The notes beneath the pieces are model-generated. The model saw only the letters and a list, made by a program, of their open reading frames with translations, had not been told where the DNA came from and did no database searches. This document shows, one piece after another, positions 24,401-37,200 of a stretch of 64,000 bases of DNA. Origin of the DNA: Glandiceps talaboti. Taxonomy: Eukaryota; Hemichordata; Enteropneusta; Spengelidae. The DNA lies in NCBI RefSeq assembly GCF_964340395.1, contig NC_135555.1, positions 7,645,431 through 7,709,430 on the forward strand, written 5' to 3'. The position numbers and the translations under genes are program-made. Numbering within the stretch: the first letter of the stretch is position 1; each line of letters starts with the position of its first letter.

Positions 24401-24902
24401 TGACGTTCCTGAGAGTAAAATCTAGGAAATATGAAATTATGGTTGCTCCAGGTGAGTACAGTATCTATGCTGTGTGTATTGGTGGGATGGCTGTGGTGGT
24501 TTTTATAGTTATTGTGTATTTGTTTGTTTGTAGTTGTGTGGGTTTCTGGTTGTATTATATAAACAGGCATATCATCGATCGTAGTGATGTGACCGCTACA
24601 GTTTTCATCATGGTTTACATCGTATATATAAACGTGCGATGTCACACTTATGAACGTTCTTGAAGGGGGAGGGGGAGGGGGAGGGGATTGTCCTAAATGA
24701 ACGTTATTGAACTTGTGCGACAGAGTGCAATCGTCCCTTACAGTAGGAGTCAATATAAAAAAAGACACGGTCTTGTAAAACAGAGGTACATTGTGTTCAA
24801 AATATGCTCCACCATATCATTTCGCTCTTTAAAAAAAATGGTTTCTTTCTATTTCCAGAAAAGGAATATATTCTGATTGTTATTCAGAACCCAACAAGCT
24901 AA
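21478..24902 (+). CDS. DYNLRB1: Dynein light chain roadblock, tandem copy 1
   Basis: The four coding exons are 21478-21480 (ATG only), 21706-21781, 24284-24451 and 24859-24902, with GT-AG borders, giving 96 aa plus TAA (human DYNLRB1 96 aa). The roadblock/LC7 light chain dimerises and binds the dynein intermediate chain to help recruit cargo. The LC7 fold is covered by [70 protein letters not shown] and a C-terminal ILIVIQNP strand. It differs from copy 2 at 14 of 96 residues, including less conserved choices such as T20, S25, V71-K72 and a C-terminal TS. Intron 2 is 2.5 kb against 0.57 kb in copy 2, because of inserted elements. The upstream sequence differs from copy 2. It is probably functional but more diverged. 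An AATAAA-type signal lies near 25208. Confidence 0.93.
21970..22590. mobile_element. Foldback element B inserted in intron 2 of DYNLRB copy 1
   Basis: Left arm 21988-22040 (GGCTATGACTTGAGTAC, GACTCCGTTC) is the reverse complement of right arm 22521-22575 (GAACGGAGTCATACCGACC, CTCAAGTCAAAGCC). The loop is about 480 bp and non-coding. The matching place in copy 2 (near 26475-26495) is uninterrupted, so this insertion is younger than the gene duplication. Confidence 0.8.
23115..24058. mobile_element. Possible non-autonomous DNA element with about 30-bp TIR
   Basis: ATTATACCAGTATATTGATG near 23130 is the approximate reverse complement of TATCAATATACTAGTATAAT near 24030. The 0.9-kb interior is relatively CpG-rich and contains a local 20-bp direct repeat (ATAATGCACTGCTGG twice, 23209-23240). 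The whole block is absent from intron 2 of DYNLRB copy 2. The limits are approximate. Confidence 0.4.
24062..24131. repeat. 70-bp hairpin
   Basis: GTTTTGACCAGTGAACTC with ATATATGCAC, then a loop TCGCTATCGCTC, then GTGCATATAT with GTTCACTGGTCAAAAC. The arms are almost perfect. It is a compact MITE-like hairpin inside intron 2 of DYNLRB copy 1. Confidence 0.85.
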
Positions 24903-25315
24903 TGTGCTGCCAGCATCAAGTCAACAACCATATCTTAGATTCTATATTAAACCTGCGCAACAGCTTTTTAAATGTCATATTTTCAAACACTATAGGACTC
25001 TATGTTAATATCATTTATGACACATCCTTTTGAAATTTGTATCTGGTAAATTTGTCAGAATTATTTTATTGTGAAAGTGTTGAATTGATTATTATTTGGT
25101 TTTGGTCTAGCTGTCGTTAAATGTATTTATGGATTGTGTTATCCAAAATGTATTTGACCAGCATGTATATGTACACTTTATTTCAAATATGTTTCTTTTG
25201 CTTCTCTAATAAAAAAATATCGTTGTTCTGTACTTTTAAGTGTGTATTGACTGTATTTTCTCGGAGTGCAAATGTAAATATAATACCTGAAGACATCAAA
25301 CTCTAACGGAAGTAC

Positions 25316-25917
25316 AGTATTGTGATTGACGAGTATCTTGTTCGTATCTTGGGTTCGAAGTACAAATGTAGTTTAGTTTTTTTTTAACTTAAAATAACTT
25401 AAAATTCCGACCTACCTACCCATTTTTCTGAAGGCGTGTTATTGAAAACAATTTTTTAATATTTATACTGAAGACTAAATATCACTCAACCAAAACTTCA
25501 CAAGTGAAATGTTTTGATAGGCGATATATTGTGTCATTTTACCCATAATTTGTTGATCTATTACTGAAAAATGATTAGTTCAATTCGGTATGTGATGTCT
25601 CCTTTCGGTATTAAAAGACTGAAATATGATGTAATGTGTATATATTATAAACGAAGGTAAATGATTTTCTTTGATGAGGGCGCCAATCACAAAGCCTAAT
25701 ACAGGCTTCTTATATATACACATCGTGAAAACAGGAAGTTATTGTGTTATTATATTATCATAAACATTACTCATTATTAATACAATCCATGTTTGCTATT
25801 TTTTTCTAAATTCAATTGTGAATAAAACTCGATTTTAATCACGTAAGGTAAGTAATTATTGATGAATTGAAACACTGTCCTGCGAACAAGGCCATATTCT
25901 GCCATAGTCAGAATAAC
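25316..25917. other. Intergenic DNA between the DYNLRB copies
   Basis: AT-rich sequence, with nothing recognisable apart from a GAGGGCGCC word at 25677-25685. Confidence 0.6.
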
Positions 25918-25929
25918 TGCGCATGCGCG
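25918..25929 (+). promoter_or_regulatory. NRF-1-type palindromic site upstream of DYNLRB copy 2
   Basis: TGCGCATGCGCG matches the nuclear respiratory factor 1 consensus YGCGCAYGCGCR. It sits 49 bp before the start codon at 25978. Upstream sequence of copy 1 lacks it. Confidence 0.6.
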
Positions 25930-25977
25930 TTAAATCGTTAGCAACATAGCCCAGGAAGGAGACGATCAGTTGTCAAC

Positions 25978-27575
25978 ATGGTAAGAAGTTTCTCTTCATA
26001 TTTTCAAAATTCTTCAAAATTCATACAAATTTGCTGATTCTAACAATTGAAAAATTATCATAGAGTGTATGTGACATGCATTTGTTACCTGTATTTTCCG
26101 AATTATCGACAGTTGTGATATTTTTCGCCATTCCAGTGCTATATATGCAATGTTTTGACAACTGCCTTGCCCCACTAGTCGTCTGCGAATTTTCATATTT
26201 TAAGCGCCTTACATACATCAATCTGTTATCTTATCCACAGTCTGAAGTTGAAGAAACGTTAAAGAGGATTCAGTCCCACAAAGGTGTGATTGGCATCATC
26301 GTCGTTAATACTGAAGGTAGGTTATCTGGGTGTCAAAGAGTTGTTGATTTGTAAACAGATGATCGATTTACAAAAATTAACTGTTTGCATGTCATTGAAT
26401 ACTAGTATTTGAAATTCACAATTCCAGTGACTCGGAGTCGTTATTGTTTCTCTTTACAAGTTGCAGTGACACGAAATGAAAGAGGGTTCATACATATAAC
26501 AGGGTTATTTTGTTTTACTCGCACATTGTGTCAAATGAATGTACAATTTTGTATGATATTCTTTTATAAGCTGTGGAATTTTTTAACGTTTTGAAATTGT
26601 AAATAATATAATTTTTGTGTATTGGCAAAAATGTTACTTATTATGATGTATCAATTAGCAATTGTTGCCACAGGTTACAATTGTTTGTTGGTCTCTTTTT
26701 AGATGTATACTTCATAACAATGTGTGCATTATGATTTGTGTGACATTCTTGATGTATGATAGTGTACAAAACTCTGATATGAATCATATGTTTTACATGA
26801 TTTGCACTTTGTTTAAGATAAAGAATATTAAAACTGTAGTTGTGCATTTTGGTAAAGGACTCGTATGTCTTTGTATTTACAGGTATTCCAATCCGTACAA
26901 CATTAGACAATTCAACGACAGTGCAGTACTCTGGCTTGATTCATACCTTAGCAGCTAAAGCCAGGAGCACAGTCAGAGATATTGACCCACAAAATGATCT
27001 GACATTCCTGAGAATAAGATCTAAGAAACATGAAATTATGGTTGCTCCAGGTGAGTACAGTATCTGTGCTGTGTGTACTGGTGGGATGGCTGTGGTGGTT
27101 TTTAGTTAAATTGTGTATTTGTTTGTTTGTTGTTCTTTTCTGGGGATGGGAGCATGTTGTTGTAACAGTACTTCATATCTTAGTGACAATGCAATCTTCA
27201 ATGTGATAATGGTAGTCTTGAGTAATGCAGGTTCATTGTGTTAGGACAAATTGTGATAACACTACCACACATGATTTCCTGCTCAGTGCTGTAGATATCC
27301 AAAATAAATTCATCACTGTTCAATCATGTCTGAGAGCTGAGGAAGGCAGCATTTAATGTGTCAATGAGAATGTATTACTTCTTCAAAGTTGTTTCATGTT
27401 AGAAAGCCATACATTTTGATGTAATGAATGAAATTACAAAGACATGGTCTTTTGAACAGAGGTACGCCATGTCCAACATGTGTTCCATAATATCATTATT
27501 TCTAACCAAATCCGTTTCTTTCTGTTTACAGAAAAGGAATACCTCCTGATTGTTATTCAGAACCCAAAAGAATAA
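25978..27575 (+). CDS. DYNLRB1: Dynein light chain roadblock, tandem copy 2
   Basis: The exons are 25978-25980, 26241-26316, 26883-27050 and 27532-27575, with the same lengths and phases as copy 1, and give 96 aa plus TAA. The sequence [57 protein letters not shown] and [11 protein letters not shown] is closer to vertebrate DYNLRB1 than copy 1 is, so this copy probably keeps the ancestral cytoplasmic dynein role. Introns and 3'-untranslated sequence still align with copy 1 by eye (for example GTGAGTACAGTATCT after exon 3), indicating a whole-gene segmental duplication of moderate age. Human DYNLRB1 lies near AHCY on 20q11.22, so linkage with the AHCY gene here may be ancestral. A retrotransposon tail begins about 400 bp after the stop. 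Confidence 0.95.
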
Positions 27576-27975
27576 TGTGCTGCCAGCATCAAGTCAACAA
27601 CCATCTTATATTCTAAAATAAACCTGTGCAACAACCTTTCGAAGCTTCATATTTCAAACAATATAGTACAGTTTGACTCTATGTTAATCATTTATGACAT
27701 ATCTTTTTAGAAATTTGTATCTGATCAATTTGTCAGAATTAAAGTAGTTTGATATGTTGAATTGATCAGTCATTTTTTGGTTTCGGTCTAGCTGTCATGA
27801 AATGTATTTATGTATTCTGTTATCCAAAGTGTATATTACCAGCATGTATAGGTACACTTTATTTCAAATAAGTTTCTTTTGTTTCTGTAATAAAAATATC
27901 ATCGTTCTGTACTTTTAAGTGTGTATTGACTGAATTATTGTGTGCGTGGAGTGCAAATGTAATATCTGAAGACAT

Positions 27976-28785
27976 TCCATGTTGCATATTAGTTATGGAC
28001 TAGAAACTTGGGGAAGTGCGTATAAAACGCATTTGAAGGACATTTTGCTTGTACAAAAAAAGATTGTTCGGATTATAAATGGTAAGTACAATGCACATAC
28101 GAATGCCCTGTTCAAAAAATTTGATATACTTGACATATATAAACAATTTGAGTTTCAAGTAGGTCTTTTTGTGCATGATGCACTAAACAATAATCTTCCA
28201 CCTATTTTCCATAACTACTTTTCTTTTTTTGCACATGATCACAATACTCGCTGTAAACTAAGAGGAGATCTTCATGTTCCAAACTATACTAGCCGACTTG
28301 GCCTGTCTTCAATTTAATTTGCCGGTCCCATGCTATGGAACAAAATACCCAACGATATCAGAAATATTCTCAACTGGGCTAGGTTTAAATCAAAATATAA
28401 GCACTGGATTCTAAGTACATATTAAGGTTATTAGTTATTTGCGTTTTCATGATGCTTTAGCCAGTTGACATGTAAATTTCGTATCACTGTAGTTTGATTA
28501 TCTGTTTTCTTATTAATGTAAACAATTGTTGTTTGTTGTTTTCTGACTCTGTAATCAGTGTTAATTTGAGCAACTGCAGTCTCCACATTTTTTTTTGTGA
28601 TATGCAATTTGATGCTTTTGAAATTGAGTGGCTAGACTCAATTAGTTTTCCGAAAACTATTTTCTAGTCTCTCACCCAAAACTTGAAATCGTTTTTCCTT
28701 TAGGATGTTATCATTTATTTCTTTTTTGTATGTTTATTTCTTGTGGGGAATAAATTTCAATTCAATTCAATGAAATGAAATGAAA
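27976..28785 (+). mobile_element. 5'-truncated non-LTR retrotransposon (LINE) tail
   Basis: 27979-28317 encodes the C-terminal end of a reverse-transcriptase polyprotein: LETWGSAYKTHL, LLVQKKIVRIING, ALFKKFDILDIYKQFEFQVG, LFVHDAL and HDHNTRCKLRGDLHVP. After one in-frame TAA (28315-28317) the same frame continues with GPMLWNKIPNDIRN up to the TAA at 28423-28425. This pattern is typical of CR1/L2/RTE-like LINE C-termini. An untranslated tail with GGAATAAATTTC and TTCAA/TGAAA short repeats closes the copy near 28785. The left junction falls exactly where homology between the DYNLRB copies stops (GAAGACAT, compare 25290). The copy is inactive. Confidence 0.85.
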
Positions 28786-30180
28786 TTGATATAAGTTCAG
28801 TACAACTTACAAACCAACATCATTTATTACAATAAATGTTGAAAGTTGCCTTTATGTTCTCTTTGAACCTGGTAGCAGTAGCTATGAGGTCACTTTGAGT
28901 TTGTGTTTTTGCAGAACAAAGCCTCTTGTAATTTCTGTGTTCTCTCTGAAGAAGGTAAGAGACTCACTGGGCCCTCTTGCAATAATATCTGTGTTCTTCC
29001 TGAACAGGGTAACAAGGGTACTGTGTTCTCTCTGAATGAGGTAAATAATTAATTTGCAATGCATCCCTTGCAGTACTAATGTTTTCTCTGAACAACGTAA
29101 CATATAGTGAGCTCTCTTGCTAATGTTTTTAAAAAATGCCAGGCCAGTTTCACATGCTGAATATCACAGTTCCAGGGAAAGAGAAAGAAGATTTTCAAAA
29201 ATTACAAGTCGTAAGTTTCATAAATAACCGAAGACATCATCCATGTACAAGTATAGTGAAGCATGATTCCTGCACTTTTTATAGCCATTAACTATTTTTA
29301 TAGTTACATTAGAGAGAGTTACATTTCATTTCTTGGGGTGAATAAACTTAATTTCAACTTCAACAGTGCATTCAATGTTATTGAAATAAATTACAAAAAT
29401 TAGCAAACTTTCTTGAAAATATGTGGCGATTAAGAAACAGATGATGGTGCCTTTCTAAACTGCTCAATAGACCAGTTAAGAAATATTTTGCAGCTACTCA
29501 AGTAGAAACTATAGCTAGCCAAATCTTGCCACTTCAGAATGATTTTAGCTTTTGACACCTGCATGACAACAATGTTTTATAAACTAGATTTCCATGACAC
29601 AATTTTCTTTTCTATCATAAGTACAGACAATGTTTTTCTCTCTTTTGGATGGTATAAAAAAAGTTTTCCTCAAAAATCCTCCCACCCTCCTCAAAAAATA
29701 AAATGTAGCCCTCCCCCTGCACAAAAATTGTCAATGGCTAAAATAGCAGCACCGTTACATGTGTCTACTAGTACTCAAAGTATAGTGGAATGAAATGTCA
29801 TACCCCAAAGCTGAAGTTTTGTGAGAGGGCGCTATATTCCCCATTCCATCAATCGACCAACAACGTTAAATGAGACGTCTCAAGTATTTATTTCTCGTCG
29901 TATTATATATAACAAATTATTGCAAATAAGTTTATAATTTCTTTCTTTTTTTGTTAAAAATTAGTGCAAGATTTATTATCAATATTTTGTTTACTGTCAC
30001 TAAAATCTTACTATAGTACCACTTTTTCTGAAGTGATCAAAATATTTGAGAGAAAGTGCGTAGATAAATTTCCCCAAATCTTACAATATAGAATGAATAG
30101 TCTTGTGAAAGTAAATTACATGTGCATGATGTGGATGTGATGTAGACTAGACGCGGGGGATGCCATCATTTCTGCCCTCT
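28786..30180. other. Intergenic DNA with a degenerate repeat
   Basis: 28910-29110 contains four loose units around TGTGTTCTCTCTGAA followed by GGTAA, about 60 bp apart. 29148-29211 reads open from ATG (MPGQFHMLNITVPG) into a GTAAGT donor, but no acceptor partner or family was found. The rest shows nothing. Confidence 0.5.
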
Positions 30181-30184
30181 AACG

Positions 30185-30376
30185 ATGGAGTTCGACAAAC
30201 GAAAGTTCAAGGTTCAAAATAACGCAGTGGTTTCATATTGTGAAGATCAAATATTGATCACACATTACGCTGTTTGCGTTGTTGGAAAACCCCGTTTCGA
30301 TCTATTGAGGACTGACTTTACTCGCGACCTAGAATTCTTTCGACAAGCTGAACCATACATCGCTAAACACAACTAG
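30185..30376 (+). CDS. Possible small protein or upstream ORF, 63 aa
   Basis: The frame MEFDKRKFKVQNNAVV to EPYIAKHN with a TAG stop lies 259 bp before the Rab-like start codon. Its composition is more gene-like and less AT-rich than the surroundings, with CG dinucleotides retained. It could be an independent micropeptide, an upstream ORF in the long leader of the GTPase gene, or chance. No family is recognised. Context favours a leader of the next gene, since no splice signal separates them. Confidence 0.3.
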   Translation: MEFDKRKFKVQNNAVVSYCEDQILITHYAVCVVGKPRFDLLRTDFTRDLEFFRQAEPYIAKHN

Positions 30377-30634
30377 CGGTGAATGGAAAGATCTTACACA
30401 TGTCGCTTTCCTTGCCTTCTTCGCACACAGTGTACCACGACTCGACTTCGTACTGTGTTGGTTGATAAAGTGTGGAACCTGAATTTATGTTTGATGCTGT
30501 AGGCCTTTGTAAAGTTTCACAGCTGTTTCGCGTTTGGTGTGCTTTTGGCTCAAGTCAAGAATTCGTACAACTTCACACTAACAATATATCATTCATGTTC
30601 TCCGATAACCGACGTTGTTTACTTTGAGACCAAA

Positions 30635-31338
30635 ATGTCGCAATCGCTACCAGCAAGTCCCAGTATCGGAAATTTGCGAACACACAAAGTGATTCTGTTG
30701 GGAGATGCAGGCGTAGGTAAGACGTGCTTATTTCGACGTTACATGGGAGAGAAGTTCCCAAGGACCACAGAAACGACATTGACGACACGTCCCAGCTTTC
30801 CAAGACGGTTCCAAGATGCCCATGGTCAACCAATTGAGGTATATCACTTTTTTACTAAAATACACTTTAAAATGTGAACAAAAAATATTATTGTGATGTT
30901 TATGAGATTTTCTGTGTATAGATGGTCAGATCATGTTGCTACAGTTTCCAGAGCAACGTTGGTATTTTCACACAGTACTCTCACACGTGGTATATATGGT
31001 ATGGGGAAACCCAAACACAGATAATGGCTACACTGGTATGCCACTTTTTAATTACCAACCTAATAACATCGTTGTGAACCATACATTTCATTTCAGAATC
31101 TAAGCATAAAATTGTATCATTCCATACATTTATTAACCATGTTTTCGGAAGCTTACAACCAAGAAAGAGTTGAAGTGTATGGTTCACAATAATATTATAT
31201 ATAGAGAGTTATGAATGAGAGTACATGAAAGACAATATTATATGCATAAGCTCCATTTCCGACAACATGATCTATGACATACCAGAAGATCTCATAAATA
31301 TCACAATAATACATTTATGCATATAAATATAGATATAC

Positions 31339-31401
<63 letters not shown>

Positions 31402-31407
31402 GAGAGT

Positions 31408-31452
<45 letters not shown>

Positions 31453-33980
31453 TGACAGACTGACAGACTGACACACTTTTTTTAACTATATGAATACATG
31501 TATCTTGTTGCATGTATACTAATATAACATTAGCCTATTTCATTGTAGTTTTCTTTGATATCTATATTCCATTATATACCCAAATAGAATTGTCAATTTT
31601 CTATATGGTTGTAATAAAGTTATATCTTATCTACATCTATTATTAAGAATTCGTCAGAAATACATCACAACAATGCACATTTACATTATAGTGGCTCTGT
31701 AGTACTCAAAACATTCACCATTATACCATACAGAATTGTCTTTGAACAGAAAATATATAAACAGTATTATATACCCTGGTCTTTCTACATCATAACAACT
31801 CATGTCTACATCACTGGTTTTGTGGCACTTGAAATATGAGTCGAAACATTCAAAATCACCATTATTTTTCCCAATTTTTCATAAATTATTCTTGAGGTGG
31901 TATAATTATATCATTCTCCAATTTTTCATGAATTATGCTTGAGGAGGTATAATTATATTATTCTCCAATATTTGTCTTCATTCGGCCAGAAGGGTTTGTC
32001 ACTACCCATTTAGTGACTCGTAGTGACAAGGCCCCTTAGGTCACACATCAAGGTGATTCTGTACCTTTATGTTTGCTGTGGGACATTGCATCATGGGAGT
32101 CAGCAGAAATATATATTCATTAGGGATGTTTTACACTGAAGAGTATAGGCGCTCAGGATTCAAGACTATTCAGTGTGCAACTTGAATACATTATTTTCGC
32201 TGACTCCATTGATGCAATAACCCATAGCAAAGATACCCATTTGCTGCTTCTCTGAAATTGCAATTAATTGTAGGTGATGTAACATCGTGAAATGACACTC
32301 CAGAACCCAACTATCGTTTATGAAAATGACTACATTTCCTGGGGTGGTTGTCCCCCTTAGACAGGTATAATTATGTTGTTGTACAGTAGTTTCCTTCATT
32401 CAGCTAGAATATGCGTATGACCATCTGTCTTTGTCACTTGTATTTTCCTTGGCTTAACAAAGAAAAATATTGGGTAATAATATTAGGATATACAATATAC
32501 ATAATGTATACTCTGCTTCAAGGTATTCTGTCAGTATTTGTAGGAAATAACGAATTAACAAAATTGATAGTATACAGTGAATTTCACAATAGCGTGCAGC
32601 TTTTCTGTTTGATAGAACCACACGGAAACCAACAAGAAACTGCATATGCAACACCCCAATAAGAAGATCGCATTTTTTGCTACATTTAGTCTATAAATGA
32701 AATAAACAATTTCAATGTATTGCAACTCCATGCAGACATTCAGGCACCAATATTTTTCTTAATATCAAACCAGATGAAGAGCGCGTAAAATGTCCTTTGC
32801 GGTGTTCATTTGATGTTTGTATGGTGGCATGTGTACTTCATTTCAATTAGACAAAATGTAGCAAGAAACTGTACTCATTCAATCTTACTATTGAAGTGTA
32901 GCATGTCCAGTTTCTTCTTGGTTTCTGCGTTGTTGTATCAAATAGAAAAGTTGCACGGTATTGTGAAATTCGCTGTATATGATGTAGATGATGATCTCGT
33001 CTTCCGTGTACAGTTACTCACAGAACAGTAAAATTGAATGGTTAGTTAGAAACAACTGGACATTTAAACATGTCTACTATGGACCTTGATCACACAAAAA
33101 GATTGGAACAGTAAAGGAAGCAATCTACACGTACATCAGACAGAAGAGACCCATCATGAACAGGGATACCAACAACCATCAATTTATAGACATATTATTC
33201 CGCCAGTTTTGGAGAGTGACATATTAACGTTGAATGATTAAATCATTGTGTGATCAATGTCCGTAGTAGACTGATCAAAACATTGTATTTATTTCAAATT
33301 TATCGTTCCAAATTAACTACCATTCTATTGATTTTTGGAAAAATAAACAAATATATATTGTCTAGAGTACTCATCTCTTTACATACTGATAGTAATAACT
33401 TTAAAAGTAGGACAAGGTGATCTAAATTTGCAAATTAAATATTTCAGAACTGTTTGCTGACAATAATTAATTTCCTAGTGTGGAGGCTAAGAAAAAAATG
33501 TAATAAATTATTATTGATGATTATATTTGATCAGGTGTATTTGACATTTTTTTGCTGACCCATCCACTTTTGGATTTGCTGATACTGAACATATCTCAGA
33601 ATGGTTGTATAATTATCAATACAGTTAATCTTAGAGTGCTACCACAATAACTAATTAATATTAAAAAAATAGTAAAACCAAATTTTTTGTTAATTTTATA
33701 AAGCATTAGTCATATATGGAATTATGTCAGTGCCAAGACATCATGGTTCTCATTTCTTATATGATATCATATGAATAAGAAATATGTATATCCTGACATG
33801 TGAACTGAATTGCTTGTAGAGGTTATTTTTAGTGTTCTCGAGTTGAATAGTCATGTAGAGTTAGTTTCCTAGATATTATATTATATCATGATACCCATTG
33901 TTACAATGAATTGTTTTACATTCCATTGAATAGTTTAATGTCTCTTTGTAGCAAATGAAAATTTTGCAACTGTGGTATAT

Positions 33981-34013
<33 letters not shown>

Positions 34014-34156
34014 CTGTGTGTATGTATGTATGTATGTATGTATGTATGTATGTATGTATGTATGTATGTATGTATGTATGTATGTATGTATGTATGTATG
34101 TATGTATGTATGTATGTGTGTGTGTGTGTGTGTGTGTCTGTCTGCCTGCCTGGAGA

Positions 34157-34238
<82 letters not shown>

Positions 34239-37200
34239 GATGCATGCTGCATGTATGTATGTATGTATGTATGTATGTATGTATGTATGTATGTATGTTT
34301 GTGTATGTATGTGTATGAGTGCGCGTGCGTGTGTGTGTGTGTGTGCAGATGTGTGAGAGGATTGTGTACATGTGTATGTGTGTGAGGATATGTTTGTGTC
34401 TGTGTCTGTCTGTCACTGTGTATGGTAGGATGTCATTGTGTATGTGTGCAGAAACCAGTATGGTAATTACTACCCATGATTTTTACAACATGATGTAAAC
34501 ATAGCAGGCCAAAGGTACTTACTACAATTCAGTGATTTACTGTAGGTTTATGCATTGGTTTATGGATTGATGTCAACATCTAGAGTGTTATTGTCGTTTT
34601 TACCTACTAACCAGCTGTTAAAATCTTTTTATAGTTTAGAAACAGTAACTCGTACCCAATTTCTCACATACCAGAACTGTGACTGTATCCCAAAAAAGTG
34701 ACAATTTTAACGATTCACATTTTACCATGGGTAACTGTTGTAAGTTAATAATATGTAAAACACACACCACAATGTAACAATTCCTGAGAAATGTAAATTT
34801 AATAAAAAATTGTAAAACAAGAATGACAGCATAGCTGGAATCATGGAATGCGTTAGTAGAGAACATATATACTTTAATGAGAAGAGGATTGAAAACCAAA
34901 ATAAATTTACAAATTATGAAAAATAAGAATGGGATAAATTTGCGATATATTGATATGCCTTTACTCTCAATATCAGTGAGTAGTATGGTTTGAGAACCTG
35001 TCAGTTGTACATCAGTCAGTCAGACAACATAGAATTATTGATCATTCAGTTATAATTTAATGTATGCCTAGTTATCATTTATAAATAGATTTTGGCATAA
35101 TCCAGATATGTGATAATCACCTCATATATCATTTGTGTAAATACTTAAAGGCTAGAGTTCATAACTACATAGTTGTTACCAAGGGATTCAGAATGTATGC
35201 CACTCTTCACATACACACTCACACTGTACTGATAAGTTATTGTGACTCTGGTTAATGGCATCTTTACATGCATCAGTTAATACTGACAGCAGAATACATT
35301 GATTTGAGAGCTAAATACAACGTTGACAATCAATATCATGACAATGGTGTATGTTCTAATATTAATATATATACACTGTAGTAGTGTTGCCATCACCATT
35401 GATCTATATTGTATGTTCTAATATTTACCTCTTTTAAAACTGCAATACATGTACTACCATCTCTGCAATGGTAAATGTTATATGTTCTAATATTTACCTG
35501 TTTACACTGCAGTACTACCATCTCTGCATTGGTAAATGTTATATGTTCTAATATTTACCTGTTTACACTGCAGTACTACCATCTCTGCATTGGTAAATGT
35601 TATATGTTCTAATATTTACCTGTTTACACTGCAATACTACCATCTCTGCATTGGTAAATGTTATATGTTCTAATATTTACCTGTTTACACTGCAATACTA
35701 CCATCTCTGCATTGGTAAATGTTATATGTTCTAATATTTACCTGTTTACACTGCAGTACTACCATCTCTGCAATGGTAAATGTTATATGTTCTAATATTT
35801 ACCTGTTTTACACTGCAGTACTACCATCTCTGCAATGGTAAATGTTATATGTTCTAATATTTACCTGTTTTACACTGCAGTACTACCATCTCTGCAATGG
35901 TAAATGTTATATGTTCTAATATTTACCTGTTTTAAAACTGCAATACATGTACTACCATCTCTGCATTGGTAAATGTTATATGTTCTAATATTTACCTGTT
36001 TACACTGCAGTACTACCATCTCTGCATTGGTAAATGTTATATGTTCTAATATTTACCTGTTTACACTGCAGTACTACCATCTCTGCATTGGTAAATGTTA
36101 TATGTTCTAATATTAATATGTATACACTGTAGTAGTGTTGCCATCACCATTGATCTATATTGTATGTTCTAATATTTACCTGTTTTAAAACTGCAATACT
36201 ACCATCTCTGCAATGGTACATGTTGTATGTTCTAATATTTACCAGTTTTAAAACTGCTGTACTACCATCTCTGCAATGGTAAATGTTGTATGTTCTAATA
36301 TTTACCTGTTTTAAAACTGCACTACTACCATCTCTGCATTGGTAAATGTTATATGTTCTAATATTTACCTGTTTACACTGCAATACTACCATCTCTGCAA
36401 TGGTAAATGTTATATGTTGTAATATTTACCTGTTTACACTGCAATACTACCATCTCTGCAATGGTACATGTTGTATGTTCTAATATTTACCAGTTTTAAA
36501 ACTGCTGTACTACCATCTCTGCAATGGTAAATGTTGTATGTTCTAATATTTACCTGTTTTAAAACTGCAGTACTACCATCTCTGCATTGGTAAATGTTAT
36601 ATGTTCTAATATTTACCTGTTTTACACTGCAATACTACCATCTCTGCAATGGTAAATGTTATATGTTCTAATATTTACCTGTTTACACTGCACTACTACC
36701 ATCTCTGCAATGGTAAATGTTGTATGTTCTAATATTTACCTGTTTTAAAACTGCACTACTACCATCTCTGCAATGGTAAATGTTATATGTTCTAATATTT
36801 ACCTGTTTTAAAACTGCAGTACTACCATCTCTGCATTGGTAAATGTTATATGTTCTAATATTTACCTGTTTACACTGCAATACTACCATCTCTGCAATGG
36901 TAAATGTTGTATGTTCTAATATTTACCTGTTTTAAAACTGCAGTACTACCATCTCTGCATTGGTAAATGTTATATGTTCTAATATTTACCTGTTTACACT
37001 GCAATACTACCATCTCTGCAATGGTGAATGTTATATGTTCTAATATTTACCTGTTTACACTGCAGTACTACCATCTCTGCAATGGTAAATGTTATATGTT
37101 CTAATATTTACCTGTTTTAAAACTGCTGTACTACCATCTCTGCAATGGTAAATGTTATATGTTCTAATATTTACCTGTTTACACTGCAGTACTACCATCT

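Noticed and set aside
24085-24663. 192-codon frame read as one protein
   Set aside because: Only the middle part (24284-24451) is coding, as exon 3 of DYNLRB copy 1. The flanks are intron read-through, including part of a hairpin.
31777-32050. A conserved non-coding regulatory element
   Set aside because: The same sequence recurs at 8086 and partly at 17840 and 32385, so it is a dispersed repeat and not a unique element.
33916-34416. Long frames rich in His-Thr-Tyr or Cys-Val-Met
   Set aside because: They are translations of TG, TGTA and TCTG microsatellites on both strands.
36144-36889. Repetitive minus-strand frames such as QVNIRTYNIYHCRDGS
   Set aside because: They come from a few consecutive units of the 61-62-bp minisatellite, and frame is lost wherever unit length changes.
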